The notes: a model not told the origin generated them from the sequence alone. DNA of 64,000 nt from Arthrobacter nitroguajacolicus_D (GCF_031455195.1 NZ_JAVDSH010000002.1:496001-560000); one strand, 5' to 3'. Counted from the first letter of the stretch, positions 51,601 through 59,492 are shown. Numbers and translations are program-made.

Positions 51601-54363
51601 AAGTCCATTGACCCGGTCGGGGCGGTCACGGAACTGTCCTACGACCCCGATCAGCGCCTCATCGCGAGGAGACTGCCGGGCGGGGAGGTCGAAACGTTCG
51701 CCTACGACGCGTGCGGCAGGTTGACCGCGAAGCACTCTCCGGGGGAGGGGACGGCCCGGTACGGGTACGACAAGGTCGGGCGGCTGAGCTTCGCCCAGGA
51801 TTCCTGGTACGGGACCCGCCGCTTTGAATACAACCTTGCCGGGGAACTGACCGGGACCATCAACGGGGTGGGGGGTCGGACCCGGTTCGAGTACGACACC
51901 CGCGGCCGCCTCACCCGCATCACCGACCCTGTGGGTGGGGTGACCACCCGGACGTATACGGCCACGGACCAGGTCGATAGTGTCACGGACCCGCTCGGGC
52001 GGGTTACGACCGCGACGTATGATCCGGCGGGCCGGCAGTTGTCCCAGACGGACCCGGACGGGCACACCACCACCTGGACCTACGACACCGCCGGCCGGGA
52101 AGCGTCGACGTCGGTGGACGGTGCACTGATCGCCGCTATCGAACGTGACCTTCCCGGCCGCAGGGCGGTCATCACCGACCACACAGCCGGGGCCGGGTAC
52201 GCGGTGGAGCACGAGTTGTGCTTTGACCGGCGCGGCCTCCTCACCCGAAAGTCCAACGGGAACCGGACACTGTTGTGGGAGTACGACGCCGACGGGAACC
52301 GCACCGGATTCACCACCGCGGCCGGCACCACCCGTTACACCCGCGACCCCGCAGGCCGGGTTGTGAAGGTCTCCAACCCGTCGCTCGGGGACGCCGCCTT
52401 CACCCACGACCCCTCCGGACGGATCACCTCCGCGACCGCCGGCCAATACACCCAGGAATGGTCGTACCGGGACGGGGCCCTTGCAGAGCACACCCGCACC
52501 CACACCGATGACCCGGGCACAGCGGATGTGACCCTGATCGGCCGCGAGCCCGGGAGCGGGCGGATCACCGCCCTGACCCGGAACGGGGCAGTGACCCGGT
52601 ACGGGTACGACACCGCCGGGCAACTGACCTCCGCCACCACCACCAGCACCGTGACTGACTCGGAGGCCTCGCCTTCGGTGTTGGGGTGGGAGTACGACGC
52701 CGGTGGGCGGCTGCTCCGCGAAACCACCCCGGCCGGGGCGCGCACCTTCGCCTATGACGCCGCAGGGCAGCTTCTTACTCTCACGGAACCTGATGGTGCC
52801 CGGACCGAGTATGTGTATGACGGGTTGGGACGCCGGGTCCGGGTGATCGGGGCGGACGGGTCCTGGACCGAATACGCCTGGGGCCCCACCGGGTACCTCA
52901 CCGGGACCATCGAGAAGGATCGGGACGGGGCAGAGGTGTCCCGGCACCGGCTCCACGTGGACGCGCTCGGTGAACTCGCCACCGTGGACGGGACGTTGTT
53001 GTGGTGGGACACCGCCGCACCCGTCCCGACCCTCGCCGGTATAGAGACGACCCAGGTGCTGTCCCTGCCCGGCGGAGTCTCCGGCACCGGCGACGCGTGG
53101 ACCGCGCCGGGCTGGCGTGCCGCCCGCCCCACCGACCAACACGACCCCTGGGCCGTCCTCGGCACCCCCACCACCCCCGCCCCGGGCGCCACCACAACAA
53201 ACGGTGCAGGAGCTGGTGCCGGGGTGGGTGTGGGTGGTGTGTTGCCCGCCGGGATCGCCCTGACCGCAGGCGGCGGTGTCGACATCGCGGGACTGGAATG
53301 GCTTGGTGCCAGGGCCTACGACCCGGCTACCCGGGGCTTCCTTTCCACCGACCCTCTCGCCCCTGTCCTCGGCGCGGGCTGGGACGGCAACCCCTACTCC
53401 TACGCCGGGAACAACCCCCTCAACACCACCGACCCCACCGGCCTGCGACCCCTGACCGACGCCGACCTGAAAGCCTACGACGGCTCCTCCCGCGGCGCCC
53501 TCGCCGCAGCAGGAGACTGGCTCGGCAACAACTGGGAATACGTCGTCGGCGGCGCTGCTGTGGTGGGCGGGGCCGTGTTGATGTTCGTCCCCGGCGGCCA
53601 AGTCGCGGGCATGGGATTGATGAGCTTCGGCGCCGACGTCGTCATCCAAAAAGCAACCACCGGCGAAGTCAACTGGGGCCAAGCAGCTATCTCCGGCGGC
53701 CTCGGCATGATCGGCGGCGGAGTCGGGATGATGGCGGGCAAACTCGTTAACAACCCCGTGGCCCGGATGGCCGTCGAGAACGGCGTCGAAGGGGCGATCA
53801 GCGGAGCTGGGGGCTACCTCACCGGACCAGGACCCCACACCCCAACGGGCCTCCTGGGCGCAACGGCCCTCGGCGGTGGAACAGGTGCACTCCCCATCGG
53901 CGGAGCCGCCAGCAGAGTCGACCTACCGGCTTCGGCAACGACCCGGCTCGGCGATCTTTTGCCTAGCCCTACGGTGCTCAATGCGTCCGAAGTACGTTTC
54001 AGTCAACGAAGTGTCACCGACCTGCAGTCGCGCATCGACACCATGGCTGCCCGCGGCTGGTCTGGCTTTGACCCTGCAGACGTTGTAGTGATGAATGATG
54101 GTCTCTATACAACCCTTGACAACAGGCGGGTACTTGCCGCCGGCTACACGGACAATCCGGTGCTAGCTAATGTGCATCACTATACGGACATCATCGAGGA
54201 CCCGGCTGTAAGGGAACGTTTCACGGCCGCGCGGGGGCCGAACAAAGGTCAACTCGCAGAGACCTGGGGTGAAGCCATTGAAAACAGGATTGGAAAACAA
54301 GGCGCGGCTTTCCGTAGAACCTACCCGCACGGGTCACCGTTCATAGGGTGGGCCGGGGATTGA
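48646..54363 (+). CDS. RHS-repeat polymorphic toxin with ParB/sulfiredoxin-like tip
   Basis: 1905 residues. In order: an N-terminal helical ESX/WXG-like domain with FEEGWDNIWGEE (about 1-140), a glycine-rich linker, a DUF6531-type segment (DPVNTATGNFIEPETDLGF, near 300), a long RHS/YD-repeat cage (recurring RFEYD and GRL units, about 480-1500), the RHS core RGFLSTDPLAP...NPLNTTDPTGL ending near 1600, a glycine-rich hydrophobic stretch, and a variable tip (about 1775-1905) with RFSQRSV and TTLDNRRVLAAGY resembling ParB-like nucleases. The GTG at 48646 follows a G-rich site; earlier starts add Cys-rich nonsense. The toxic activity of the tip is inferred. Confidence 0.88.
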   Translation: MTEFVEMPLLPDSGVGHGGRFVYGVAESVKGAFESAASRVLEHSGSRTPLVSAAGEDFRGHFSEVFAANAATAARDAESLASALRTVAGYVGTMIEAAREEDARRRENNEWVRRHNNRNWFEEGWDNIWGEEARPNMEPGNAPSFPSASASSGSRETPGPGGGYGGGTSSARPESLRSFAAGSRGLDEGIVSVPGSLEGELSSFAGQCSWGRIDAAGVVTAFREYLRLNEADAAWAVVVADAFAAAGSEGAVSTLSDAAVGEALAAAGVSGTRTGLVIDPPTAAGAMPTSGYANDPVNTATGNFIEPETDLGFAGAGADLAVTRMYNSLGSGLEDVGVFGPGWASVLDQQLAFSDERCRWVMADGRAVDFPREGTGWARAVGENYWLTREPAGAPRLAELTSIPAGVSEVLVVTDNQGTWWAYTTGGVWLGTGNGPGRTISAHRSDGVPGAQIPSEAVASESTEARAAAGSEAVDGGAGVVVRLVHARGRFVEIDYVDGVVGVVRSSDGRRVQYGYDAEGRLVTVGTETGTRTYRWNEQGLIGSVVSAAGVVEAENTYDEHGRVVLQVTAHGRRTRFAYLPGRVTVVSDEDGSRSNSWVADSKGRLVGVLDAEDRRQSMSYDGHGNLVSLTERDGAVTVHGYDARGRKIRTVTPEGADLSYGWDERDRITTLVAATGATVTYEYADELSRDPSVVVDPLGGRTELQWRDGLLTQVTDPVGVSIGFEYDTFGDLIGTRNAAGETARIVRDQAGRPVTAFTPSGAVTRFAYDAAGVLVRRVDPDGAVWAFEHDTAGRITAMVAPDGGRTVFEYAPNGELARTTDPLGRSIERVVDELGNLTAAVLPDGAKWGFTHDNLSRLTGITDPGGHDWVREYDTVGDLTAVVDPTGVRTGAVTDRTNGTATLTDAFATNTYSFDEYGRPTKRESVDGSAELVSYDAAGNPVELVDGEGGLTVLGRDPAGRITSITSPTGAVTRFEYDHCGRPWKSIDPVGAVTELSYDPDQRLIARRLPGGEVETFAYDACGRLTAKHSPGEGTARYGYDKVGRLSFAQDSWYGTRRFEYNLAGELTGTINGVGGRTRFEYDTRGRLTRITDPVGGVTTRTYTATDQVDSVTDPLGRVTTATYDPAGRQLSQTDPDGHTTTWTYDTAGREASTSVDGALIAAIERDLPGRRAVITDHTAGAGYAVEHELCFDRRGLLTRKSNGNRTLLWEYDADGNRTGFTTAAGTTRYTRDPAGRVVKVSNPSLGDAAFTHDPSGRITSATAGQYTQEWSYRDGALAEHTRTHTDDPGTADVTLIGREPGSGRITALTRNGAVTRYGYDTAGQLTSATTTSTVTDSEASPSVLGWEYDAGGRLLRETTPAGARTFAYDAAGQLLTLTEPDGARTEYVYDGLGRRVRVIGADGSWTEYAWGPTGYLTGTIEKDRDGAEVSRHRLHVDALGELATVDGTLLWWDTAAPVPTLAGIETTQVLSLPGGVSGTGDAWTAPGWRAARPTDQHDPWAVLGTPTTPAPGATTTNGAGAGAGVGVGGVLPAGIALTAGGGVDIAGLEWLGARAYDPATRGFLSTDPLAPVLGAGWDGNPYSYAGNNPLNTTDPTGLRPLTDADLKAYDGSSRGALAAAGDWLGNNWEYVVGGAAVVGGAVLMFVPGGQVAGMGLMSFGADVVIQKATTGEVNWGQAAISGGLGMIGGGVGMMAGKLVNNPVARMAVENGVEGAISGAGGYLTGPGPHTPTGLLGATALGGGTGALPIGGAASRVDLPASATTRLGDLLPSPTVLNASEVRFSQRSVTDLQSRIDTMAARGWSGFDPADVVVMNDGLYTTLDNRRVLAAGYTDNPVLANVHHYTDIIEDPAVRERFTAARGPNKGQLAETWGEAIENRIGKQGAAFRRTYPHGSPFIGWAGD

Positions 54364-54384
54364 TGACAATTGGGAGGAAAACCA

Positions 54385-54720
54385 TTGACGAAGAATGTTG
54401 TGCTGCCTGCTCTCTATGATCGGATGATTGAGTGTGGGATGGTCGATCTGGAACCGTGGGAACTTTTACGCGGGGCAGAGCAGGTGCAGCGTATGCAGCA
54501 CCTTGAGAGGGTTTTTCCGGGATGGAGCCTGGTTCCCATAGCACGGAGGACCGACAATGATGATGTGGCCTGCTGGACGGGCCAACACGTCGTAGTTGTC
54601 GATGACTACGACGTGTTGAGGGACGCTACTGGGGCGGCTGTACGTCACTCGGCAACGGAATACGCTTCAATGGAGGAATGGTTGATCGCGGCAATACGGG
54701 ACTTTATTGAATTCGATTGA
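54385..54720 (+). CDS. Probable SUKH/SMI1-like immunity protein for the RHS toxin
   Basis: 111 residues directly after the toxin, TTG start at 54385 with a good GGAGG site 7 bases upstream. It is acidic, with LEPWELL, FPGWSLVPIARRTDNDDVACW and a closing EEWLIAAIRDFIEFD, a pattern typical of small SMI1/KNR4-type immunity proteins. Its position, 21 bases after the toxin stop, is where the cognate immunity gene is expected. Parts of it recur as broken copies at 57098-57436. Family membership is by resemblance only. Confidence 0.72.
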   Translation: MTKNVVLPALYDRMIECGMVDLEPWELLRGAEQVQRMQHLERVFPGWSLVPIARRTDNDDVACWTGQHVVVVDDYDVLRDATGAAVRHSATEYASMEEWLIAAIRDFIEFD

Positions 54721-54848
54721 ACTGCCAATTCACAATAGATAGCCTGCCCGTGTAACAGGTGAGCCAACCAAACCCGACCCTATGATCGGTAGGATCCAAC
54801 CGAGGGCCGGCGGACATAGTTACTGCAATTGTGGACCCGTGAGGAAAG

Positions 54849-55439
54849 ATGAACTGTCGACCAAGCCCTTCAGAAATCAGCCGAGTATTGTCCCATGCGC
54901 TCCGTCATGCACCGGGGGAGTATTCCTTGGTGCTGGATAGGGAAGGGTGGGTGTCGGTAAGCGAGCTACTTGGTGCTATGCGTGGGCTAGGACATAGATG
55001 GGAATCTGTAGACGAGAAGACACTTAATGAGGTGCTGGAAACCGCAGAGAAGAAGCGTCACCAGATGGTAGATGGCCGGATAAGAGCACTGCATGGCCAC
55101 TCTGTTCCCGTGGCCGCATCGCACAAGCCGAGTCAGCCGCCGCCGGTGCTTTTCCATGGGACGGCTCCCGCCAGTGTTCCTCTGATAGAAGCGTCAGGAA
55201 TCTTACCTATGCAACGGCAATATGTTCATCTGGCAGAAACAGTCGAACAGGCCACAGCCGTTGGTAAGAGGAAGGACAAGCATCCCGTTGTCCTCACGAT
55301 TGCCACAGACGTTGCCCAATCGCTTGGGGTCGTCTTCTATAGGGCCGATTCAGCAATTTGGTTGGCTGACCCGATACCAGCTGCCGCAGTAGGGCTAATC
55401 GCCAATGAATACGATATGTACCTAAAGAAGGGGACATGA
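54849..55439 (+). CDS. kptA: RNA 2'-phosphotransferase KptA (Tpt1 family)
   Basis: 196 residues. NAD+-dependent enzyme that removes an internal 2'-phosphate from RNA, forming ADP-ribose 1'',2''-cyclic phosphate. Conserved residues are visible: ALRHAP (Arg19-His20), LDREGWVSV, RIRALHGHSVPV, LFHGTAP and RQYVHLAET, giving the Arg-His-Arg-Arg set. The length is usual. It has an ATG with AGGAAAG upstream. It lies in the toxin island and its stop overlaps the next gene by 4 bases. In most bacteria its natural substrate is unknown. Here a link to RNA damage by toxins is a hypothesis. Confidence 0.88.
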   Translation: MNCRPSPSEISRVLSHALRHAPGEYSLVLDREGWVSVSELLGAMRGLGHRWESVDEKTLNEVLETAEKKRHQMVDGRIRALHGHSVPVAASHKPSQPPPVLFHGTAPASVPLIEASGILPMQRQYVHLAETVEQATAVGKRKDKHPVVLTIATDVAQSLGVVFYRADSAIWLADPIPAAAVGLIANEYDMYLKKGT

Positions 55440-55876
55440 CCGCAACGCCTGAGTGGGACATTTCCAGACATGCGTCTGGGAAGTCGGGGAAGCAATTGCG
55501 GAAGGATCGCTTGTTTCTGTTGGCCCTTGGATGCGGACTCCTGTTGGTAACTGTAGGGCTCTTGGTTGTTCCTATAGTTACTCTTGCGTATGACGAGACT
55601 CACCATGTTGCGATTGAATGTACGGTCACGGGCGCGAAAGGTGGCCTCGCTTCAGGGGGCGGGACGTGGTCGCGGGTGCAGATCCTTACCTCTGATTGCG
55701 GGACCCTGACGATGACCAAGGGTATCTCGGAGTCGAACCGGGATGCCGTGGCGGCAGAAATTACGCCGGGTCGACGGTTCTTGTTACAGGTCGGAGCGAC
55801 AGAGCACGCGATGTGGGACCTGTATCAGTTCTTCCGCATAACTCCCAGTGTCTATTCAGTCCAAAGGGCCGAATGA
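55436..55876 (+). CDS. Single-pass membrane protein coupled to kptA
   Basis: 146 residues: a short basic lead (KSGKQLRKDR), one long hydrophobic segment at about residues 26-51 and then an extracytoplasmic domain with two cysteines (IECTV, SDCGTL) that could pair. No family is recognised. Its ATG overlaps the kptA stop by 4 bases, so both are made together. Membrane immunity or a toxin-island accessory role is possible but unproven. Confidence 0.7.
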   Translation: MTATPEWDISRHASGKSGKQLRKDRLFLLALGCGLLLVTVGLLVVPIVTLAYDETHHVAIECTVTGAKGGLASGGGTWSRVQILTSDCGTLTMTKGISESNRDAVAAEITPGRRFLLQVGATEHAMWDLYQFFRITPSVYSVQRAE

Positions 55877-55969
55877 GGTGAGCGGTTTCATCCCGGTGGG
55901 CAGTTTACGGTTTAGCGATCTGCACTTTCTGACGGGGTTGTCGCGGCTTGTACACCTCTGCGGTGTTTT
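55877..55969 (+). other. Junk-like spacer before the RHS remnant
   Basis: Ninety-three bases without a supported gene. Together with the RHS remnant and toxin-tip remnant it makes up the 456-base stretch to the next intact gene. Confidence 0.4.
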
Positions 55970-56196
55970 AGGCGTGTCACTACCGCCACGTATGACCCGG
56001 CGGGTGGCAGCTCTCCCAGACGGACACTGGCGGGCACACGACTACTGGAGCTAGGACGCTGCGGGGCGGGAAGCGTCCACGTCGGTGGACGGTGCCCTGA
56101 TCGGCGACGTCGAACGCGACCTTCCCGGCCGCAGGGTGGTTATCACGGACCCCACGGGCAGGGGCGGATACGCGGTGTAGCGCAAGTTGTGCTTTG
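55970..56196 (+). pseudogene. Decayed fragment of the RHS gene
   Basis: This stretch is visibly a degraded copy of 52005-52230 inside the RHS toxin gene. Shared runs include CACGTATGA/CGACGTATGA at the start, CGTCGGTGGACGGTGC, GACCTTCCCGGCCGCAGG and AGTTGTGCTTT at the end. Frameshifts, small deletions and stop codons (GGAGCTAG; GGTGTAGC) destroy the frame. It marks an old duplication of the RHS cage, with later tips moved behind it. Confidence 0.85.
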
Positions 56197-56240
56197 GGGC
56201 GTCGAGCCCTGCCCTGAAATGTCCGGGCGCTTTGCCCGCC

Positions 56241-56327
56241 AGCAATTACTACGACATGGAGCAGGCACAGGTAGCTGGATACCCTGGCTATAGTCAGGAT
56301 CTGCAACCACTGTGGGATCTGCGGTAG
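56241..56327 (+). pseudogene. Possible C-terminal remnant of a second toxin tip
   Basis: An open stretch ending SNYYDMEQAQ...QPLWDLR and a TAG at 56325-56327, directly before a small intact gene. Tail-like sequence between the RHS remnant and an immunity-like gene fits the expected order cage, tip, immunity. It has no start of its own and is not expected to function. Confidence 0.4.
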
Positions 56328-56332
56328 GGACG

Positions 56333-56617
56333 ATGATGAACATCGATGGAAACACATATCTGCGTTTGGTAGCTGTCCCAGATCGCAAGGGGCTATTCGT
56401 CCGGGGGGATCATATGTATGAGGTGATGAAAGACCTCGGACGCCCAAGCGTTGTGTCAGCAAAGGAATTGGCAGGGGTTGTTGGAGTGGATCCGCGCGGG
56501 CCATGGAACGACTTGCAGGAGTGCCAGCGAACTGCGGACCGACTGTATCGAGAGGGCAGACACGGAGATTGGGTTGAGTATCCGACCGCGCTAATCGTCG
56601 CGGCTGGGTTCCCGTAA
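56333..56617 (+). CDS. Small orphan protein, possible immunity gene
   Basis: 94 residues: MNIDGNTYLRLVAVPDRKGLF at the start, then DPRGPWNDLQECQRTADRLY and a closing VEYPTALIVAAGFP. No family is recognised. It starts 5 bases after the stop of the putative tip remnant, which is the standard place for an immunity gene. GTAGGGA lies just upstream of the ATG. If its toxin is lost, it would be an orphan immunity gene that protects against neighbours' toxins. Confidence 0.6.
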   Translation: MMNIDGNTYLRLVAVPDRKGLFVRGDHMYEVMKDLGRPSVVSAKELAGVVGVDPRGPWNDLQECQRTADRLYREGRHGDWVEYPTALIVAAGFP

Positions 56618-56733
56618 ACTTGGGCTTCGTCTAAGGGCAGCGGCTTACGGGACAGATGGTTTTGACGGCGGGTGCCCAAGTCGGTAACTGCAAAGACCTG
56701 CGGAACGACCGACTTGTCTGAGGGCGTCGGATA

Positions 56734-56796
56734 ATGATTGAGCAGCCGTGGACTCTCGAGGACGTGACTGTTCCTGATTCTTGGAGCCTCAAATGA
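56734..56796 (+). pseudogene. Twenty-codon remnant before the orphan gene
   Basis: A short frame MIEQPWTLEDV...WSLK whose TGA overlaps the following ATG by 4 bases. An in-frame TGA lies 15 bases upstream, so only the tail of an earlier gene seems to remain. The region 56618-56733 holds no gene. Confidence 0.35.
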
Positions 56797-57101
56797 CGTC
56801 ACGATTGGAGCCGGTCACCGAAGAACTGGCAGCACTTATGCGCCAATTCTCCTATGAGCCCGAAGCCCGATTCTTCGAGGGGATGCTGTGGGAACTCCGT
56901 GCAGCGGAGAATTCTCCCGACGTCCGGAAAGATATTGCGAGGGACATTCTGAGCACTTTCCGCGGCATGGGCAGTTTGAACGACCTCGTGATCATGGTTG
57001 ATGGCAAAGCCGAGGGCGAAGTCAACAACCAACTTACGAAGTTGCTGCGTGGACTCCGTGCGGTGGCGATTGATGTCGTCGCTACTGGTCGTTCTGGGTG
57101 A
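56793..57101 (+). CDS. Small orphan protein with GMGSLNDL motif, possible immunity gene
   Basis: 102 residues, mostly helical: LEPVTEELAALMRQF, then FEGMLWELRAAENSPD and LSTFRGMGSLNDLVIMVDGK. The FRGMGSLNDL element resembles small immunity-type proteins of the DUF6966 kind, a tentative call. It overlaps the preceding remnant by 4 bases and the following frame by a GTGA. No adjacent toxin is intact. Confidence 0.6.
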   Translation: MTSRLEPVTEELAALMRQFSYEPEARFFEGMLWELRAAENSPDVRKDIARDILSTFRGMGSLNDLVIMVDGKAEGEVNNQLTKLLRGLRAVAIDVVATGRSG

Positions 57102-57436
57102 CTTTAGTGGACGCTATTCTTTCGCATCACTATTTATCGAGTAATTTTGAAAATCCCAGCTTCTACAGAAATCTTGTTGAGCTAAATCTCACCAATCTCG
57201 AACCTTGGCGAATACTTCATGATCATTTACTGACACAGCGAGCGGTGGGATTAAGAGAGCGGTATCCCTCTCGTATACTCGTTCCGTTCGTACGGCGGGT
57301 GGATTCCGACGATATTGCTTGCTGGGACATTGATGCGGGCTATGGTGCGAAGACTTGATTGAGTTTGAGCAAGGCGCAGCGAATGAAACACCTCGATGAG
57401 GGTTTCCCTGGCTCAAACCTGATCCATAGAGTTTGA
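57098..57436 (+). pseudogene. Broken paralogue of the SUKH-like immunity gene
   Basis: A frame of 86 residues (57098-57358) carries FYRNLVELNLTNLEPWRIL and ILVPFVRRVDSDDIACWD, matching the middle of the immunity protein at 54385-54720 (LEPWELL; LVPIARRTDNDDVACW). It then breaks. DLIEFE, the counterpart of its closing DFIEFD, follows in another frame at 57352-57369. A separate remnant, QRMKHLDEGFPGSNL at 57377-57421, repeats QRMQHLERVFPGWSL. So at least two decayed copies are fused here. Low GC sets it apart from the core genome. Confidence 0.72.
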
Positions 57437-57460
57437 CTGAACCACCGTTGCGGCACACCC

Positions 57461-57489
57461 AGACCCCCCGGCCTCTGGCCGGGGGGTCT
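57461..57489. terminator. Terminator at the end of the island
   Basis: Perfect 13-bp stem, AGACCCCCCGGCC at 57461-57473 and its complement at 57477-57489, with loop TCT. It ends both the island on the plus strand and the DUF885 gene on the minus strand. Confidence 0.88.
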
Positions 57490-57497
57490 CAAGCAGA

Positions 57498-59180
57498 TCA
57501 GCCCAGCAACGCCCGCCGCAGCACGTCCAAACCAACTGAGCCGATGTTCAGTGCCTTGCTGTGGAAGGACTTCAGGTCAAAGCCGTCGCGCCCCTCCAGC
57601 TCGGCACGGATCTGTTCCCACAGGCGCTGCCCCACCTTGTACGACGGAGCTTGTCCCGGCCAGCCCAGGTAGCGGGTAAATTCGAACTGAAGCTGGCCTT
57701 CGCTGATATCGAGGTTGGCTTTGAGGAAGTCGAAGCCTTTTTCGGGTGTCCAGGTGCCGGTGCCCCAGCGTTCAGGGACGGGCAGTTCCAAGTGCACACC
57801 GATATCGAACACCACGCGGGCTGCCCGCATCCGCTGGCCATCGAGCATGCCCATGTGGTCACCCGGGTCTTTGAGGTAGCCAAGTTCCAGCATGAGCTGC
57901 TCGGCGTAGAGCGCCCAGCCTTCGCCGTGGCCGGAGACCCAGCAGACGTTCCGCCGCCAGTTGTTCAGGAGCTCACGGCGGTAAGTTGCCGTGGCGACCT
58001 GGAGGTGGTGGCCGGGCACCCCTTCGTGGAAAACGGTGGTGGTTTCGGACCACGTGGTGAAGGTGTCTTCGCCTGCCGGCACTGACCACCACATACGTCC
58101 GGGCCGGGAGAAGTCGTCGGAGGGGCCGGTGTAGTAGATGCCACCCTCGTCGGTAGGGGCGATCATGCACTCGAGGGTTTTCATGACGTCGGGAATATCG
58201 AAGTGGACGTCGGCGAGCTCGGACACGGCACGGTCGGAGAGTTCCTGCATCCACGCTTTGAGTGCGTCGGTGCCCTTGATCTGGCGCGCGGGGTCGCTGT
58301 TGAGGATGGCCTTGGCTTCTTCAATGGATGCGCCGGGCTTGATCTGCGCCGCGACCTTTTCCTGCTCGCCGATAAGCCTCTCGAGCTCCTGAACGCCCCA
58401 GGAGTACGTCTCTTCCAGATCGATTTGTGCGCCAACGAATGAACGCGAGGCCAGCGCGTAGCGTTCGCGCCCGACCGCGTCCTTCTCCGGTGCAAGGGGG
58501 AGGAGCTCGTCCCGAAGAAAATCGCCCAGGGCGCTGTACGCAGAACGCGCGGCTGCAGTCCCCGCGTCGAGCCTGTCCTGAACATCGGCGGGCAGCGGCT
58601 GGCCATTAAGGGCGGCCGATGAAGCCATCTTGGCGAAGAATCCGTCCTCGGCTGCGTATCGGCCGGTCTGCTCGATGACAATCCGGACTTGGCGGGCGGC
58701 GGCTACTTTTCCGGCGTCAGCGGCGGTCCGGAGGGAAACGATGTACCCCTCAATCGCCCCGGGAACATTCGCTGCACGGCCGGCGATGTGCTCCCACTGT
58801 TCCACCGTGTCCGTGGGCATGAGGTCGAAGATCGCACGAATGTCCTGGGCCGGTGAGGCGATGTTGTTGAGGTCGGCGGCGTCCCAACCCGACTCGTGGA
58901 TCTCCAGCTCCAGTCCGAGCCGCTCGCGCATGGCATCCAGGGTGACGGCGTCCACGTCATCCGAAGGCTCAAGGCCGGCCAGGGCGTCCAATGCCAACCG
59001 TGTGGCCTCCGCATGAGCCTCGGCACCGGCGGGCGAATAGTCCTGGTATTCGGTTTCGTGTCCCGGCAGTCCAAGTGTGGTGGCGAAGCTGGGATTGAGT
59101 TCGATCAGCTTTTCTGTGTACGCGTCAGCGACGGCATCGATGGCGGACTTCGGGCGTACGGGGGTGTTTGCAGTAGTCAC
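57498..59180 (-). CDS. DUF885 zinc metallopeptidase-like protein
   Basis: 560 residues. The metal motif is HEGVPGHHLQ near residue 385, with a further conserved GHGEGWALYAE segment after it, as in the DUF885 family (gluzincin-like carboxypeptidase or dipeptidase). No signal peptide is seen, so it is probably cytoplasmic. The length is typical. The start is GTG at 59180. It is 66 bases downstream of accE on the same strand, and a role in peptide turnover is the family's only hint. Confidence 0.88.
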   Translation of the reverse strand: MTTANTPVRPKSAIDAVADAYTEKLIELNPSFATTLGLPGHETEYQDYSPAGAEAHAEATRLALDALAGLEPSDDVDAVTLDAMRERLGLELEIHESGWDAADLNNIASPAQDIRAIFDLMPTDTVEQWEHIAGRAANVPGAIEGYIVSLRTAADAGKVAAARQVRIVIEQTGRYAAEDGFFAKMASSAALNGQPLPADVQDRLDAGTAAARSAYSALGDFLRDELLPLAPEKDAVGRERYALASRSFVGAQIDLEETYSWGVQELERLIGEQEKVAAQIKPGASIEEAKAILNSDPARQIKGTDALKAWMQELSDRAVSELADVHFDIPDVMKTLECMIAPTDEGGIYYTGPSDDFSRPGRMWWSVPAGEDTFTTWSETTTVFHEGVPGHHLQVATATYRRELLNNWRRNVCWVSGHGEGWALYAEQLMLELGYLKDPGDHMGMLDGQRMRAARVVFDIGVHLELPVPERWGTGTWTPEKGFDFLKANLDISEGQLQFEFTRYLGWPGQAPSYKVGQRLWEQIRAELEGRDGFDLKSFHSKALNIGSVGLDVLRRALLG

Positions 59181-59246
59181 CCACAGAGCCTATCCGCGAC
59201 GCCGCTTACGTGAAAGGGTTGTTGAACTTTTCTACGAGCGGGAAAA

Positions 59247-59492
59247 TTAGCCGCGGCTGCGCTTCCATGCACCCGGACCCGGGCTGGGATCCAGGCGCAG
59301 TTGTTGGCGACGGACCCAGTGACGGACGTTCGGCTTGGTTGGGGCCGCTTCCTGCGGTGTCCCAAGGGAAACCACGACGGCGGCAATCGCCGCGAGCTCT
59401 TCGGCCGTCGGTTCGCCCTTGACCACCGAGAACAGCGGGGTGGCCGGTTCTTGATCGGGAGCCGTATCGGCGCGGTGCTTCGGCGTGCTCAC
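59247..59492 (-). CDS. accE: Acyl-CoA carboxylase epsilon subunit
   Basis: 81 residues with LFSVVKGEPTAEELAAIAAVV in the middle, the signature of actinobacterial AccE, and a basic tail. It stabilises the AccA3-AccD holoenzyme. The GTG start overlaps the accD stop by 4 bases (GTGA), so they are translated together. Confidence 0.9.
   Translation of the reverse strand: MSTPKHRADTAPDQEPATPLFSVVKGEPTAEELAAIAAVVVSLGTPQEAAPTKPNVRHWVRRQQLRLDPSPGPGAWKRSRG

Noticed and set aside
52005..52230. Possible tRNA-like GGTTCGA runs in the RHS gene
   Set aside because: They encode RFEYD repeats; no cloverleaf can be drawn around them.
51547..53838. Open frame of about 760 codons opposite the RHS repeats
   Set aside because: Gly/Val/Pro-rich low-complexity product mirroring YD repeats on the other strand.
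48100..57450. Prophage or transposon as origin of the island
   Set aside because: No integrase, transposase, terminal repeats or attachment site was found; RHS exchange is simpler.
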